From positions 6,892,663-6,956,662 of the forward strand of contig NC_039509.1 of the NCBI RefSeq assembly GCF_003672135.1: a DNA stretch of 64,000 nucleotides, written 5' to 3'. This DNA comes from Ooceraea biroi (lineage: Eukaryota > Arthropoda > Insecta > Hymenoptera > Formicidae). Numbering within the stretch: position 1 is the first letter of the stretch; every line of letters begins with the position of its first letter. The notes under the pieces were generated by a model. That model had not been told where the DNA came from. It made no database searches and was given only the letters and a program-made list of their open reading frames with translations. This document shows, piece by piece, positions 63,342-64,000 of this stretch. A program made the position numbers and the translations under genes.

Positions 63342-64000
63342 CCCTTTTGTGAACGCGCCTCATTACCGACCGTCTGAAATTTTTCACATCCGCGCGTCCT
63401 GACGGCGACGAGTTACGAAAGAATTAATCGTCACTCGGGCACACGGACGCGCGCACACAGAAATACACACACGTACATGCACATCTTGCGATCACGGTAG
63501 CGTCGGTTACCTTCAGCACCAGGTGTCTCGCCAAAAATTGGATGGCATACTCTGAACATTACGTGACGCGAGACCGGAAACACGGTAATCTCCCGATAGT
63601 TAGATCGATAGTGGTGCATGTTGAACATCTTAGCACCTCATCAAATTAAAGAGAGCTTATTCAACGAGACCATATGGCCGGGCGTGAGGTCTGGATGCAT
63701 GAAATGTCGCAACTGCATTAGCAGTGCACGGTCCTTACAGGTCGCGATTCATTGTACGCACTTTTCCAAATTCTTCACACTTCCATTTAATATTAATTTT
63801 AATTACATTTCAGGATTAAGTCACATCGTGCTGTAATGCATTTATCCAGTAAACGTAAGAAACAGCTTGCATAATAATTGGAATCAGTTCCTCCAACTTT
63901 GTCTCTCTCGCGAGACGCATTCCCTCTCTTTCGCAAACGAAATGAACTGAGAAATCTCAAGCCAGCATTGCGACTCTTGGACGTAGACATGCGAGATGGG

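Larger units (their letters stand above)
45009..64000. other. Optix intron and/or intergenic DNA, no recognised gene
   Basis: Nothing in this 19 kb matches a known protein with confidence. I searched for an acceptor that would complete the split Arg codon and continue an optix C-terminus, and found no convincing one. The stretch from 46.1 to 49.4 kb is AT-rich; from 51.6 kb on it is CpG-rich. It contains a pyrimidine tract at 45926-45966, two similar 36-bp segments (48640-48675 and 50025-50060), a (CGT) run at 49938-49966, an 18-bp tandem duplication at 54240-54275 and several hairpins. The remaining optix exon could be here or beyond the window. Confidence 0.5.

Noticed and set aside
1..64000. 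tRNA, rRNA, CRISPR array or viral genes
   Set aside because: No tRNA B-box with a matching acceptor stem, no rRNA segments, no regularly spaced direct repeats, and no viral-type protein motifs were seen.

Overview
This window looks like the nuclear genome of a hymenopteran insect, most likely an ant. The reasons are spliced genes with short introns, CpG-rich gene-poor DNA, mariner transposons of types common in ants and bees, and gene sequences that read as arthropod. It is not bacterial, and no prokaryotic or viral system is visible. Only four protein-coding genes can be supported. Three are packed between 19.4 and 29.4 kb. The fourth is represented by one exon at 44.4 kb.

Layout: 1-5.4 kb holds no recognisable gene. 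At 5396-6660 lies a decayed mariner element on the minus strand. From 6.7 to 19.2 kb no gene can be named; one possible minus-strand exon is noted at 16.0 kb. SAE1/Aos1 (SUMO-activating enzyme subunit 1, six exons, minus strand, 19410-20942) stands head to head with the orthologue of C12orf4/FERRY3 (nine exons, plus strand, 22681-25261). About 1.7 kb of shared upstream DNA separates the two starts. A four-exon, single-pass transmembrane leucine-rich-repeat protein follows at 26927-29336 on the plus strand. All exon joins were derived by hand from GT-AG sites and reading-frame phase. The three genes give continuous proteins of 334, 587 and 439 residues.

From 29.7 to 44.2 kb no gene is recognised. 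This stretch holds several long alternating purine-pyrimidine tracts and a second mariner (38392-39676, mellifera type) with perfect terminal repeats and a transposase frame broken by a single stop codon. At 44380-45008 is the first coding exon of the Six3/6-class homeobox gene optix, ending at a splice donor just after the homeodomain. Its remaining exon or exons were not found. The last 19 kb are either optix intron or intergenic DNA. Isolation of a developmental homeobox exon in a large gene-poor stretch is what one expects of a regulatory landscape, but no enhancer is demonstrated here.

The genes have no obvious joint pathway: SUMO activation, endosomal mRNA transport, an orphan cell-surface LRR protein and an eye/head patterning factor. 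I did not find a convincing new biological system. The observations most worth checking are a pair of 36-bp segments 1.4 kb apart whose eight differences are all transitions, the near-intact mariner, the alternating purine-pyrimidine cluster, a pre-miRNA-like hairpin near 63.3 kb, and a few possible orphan exons.
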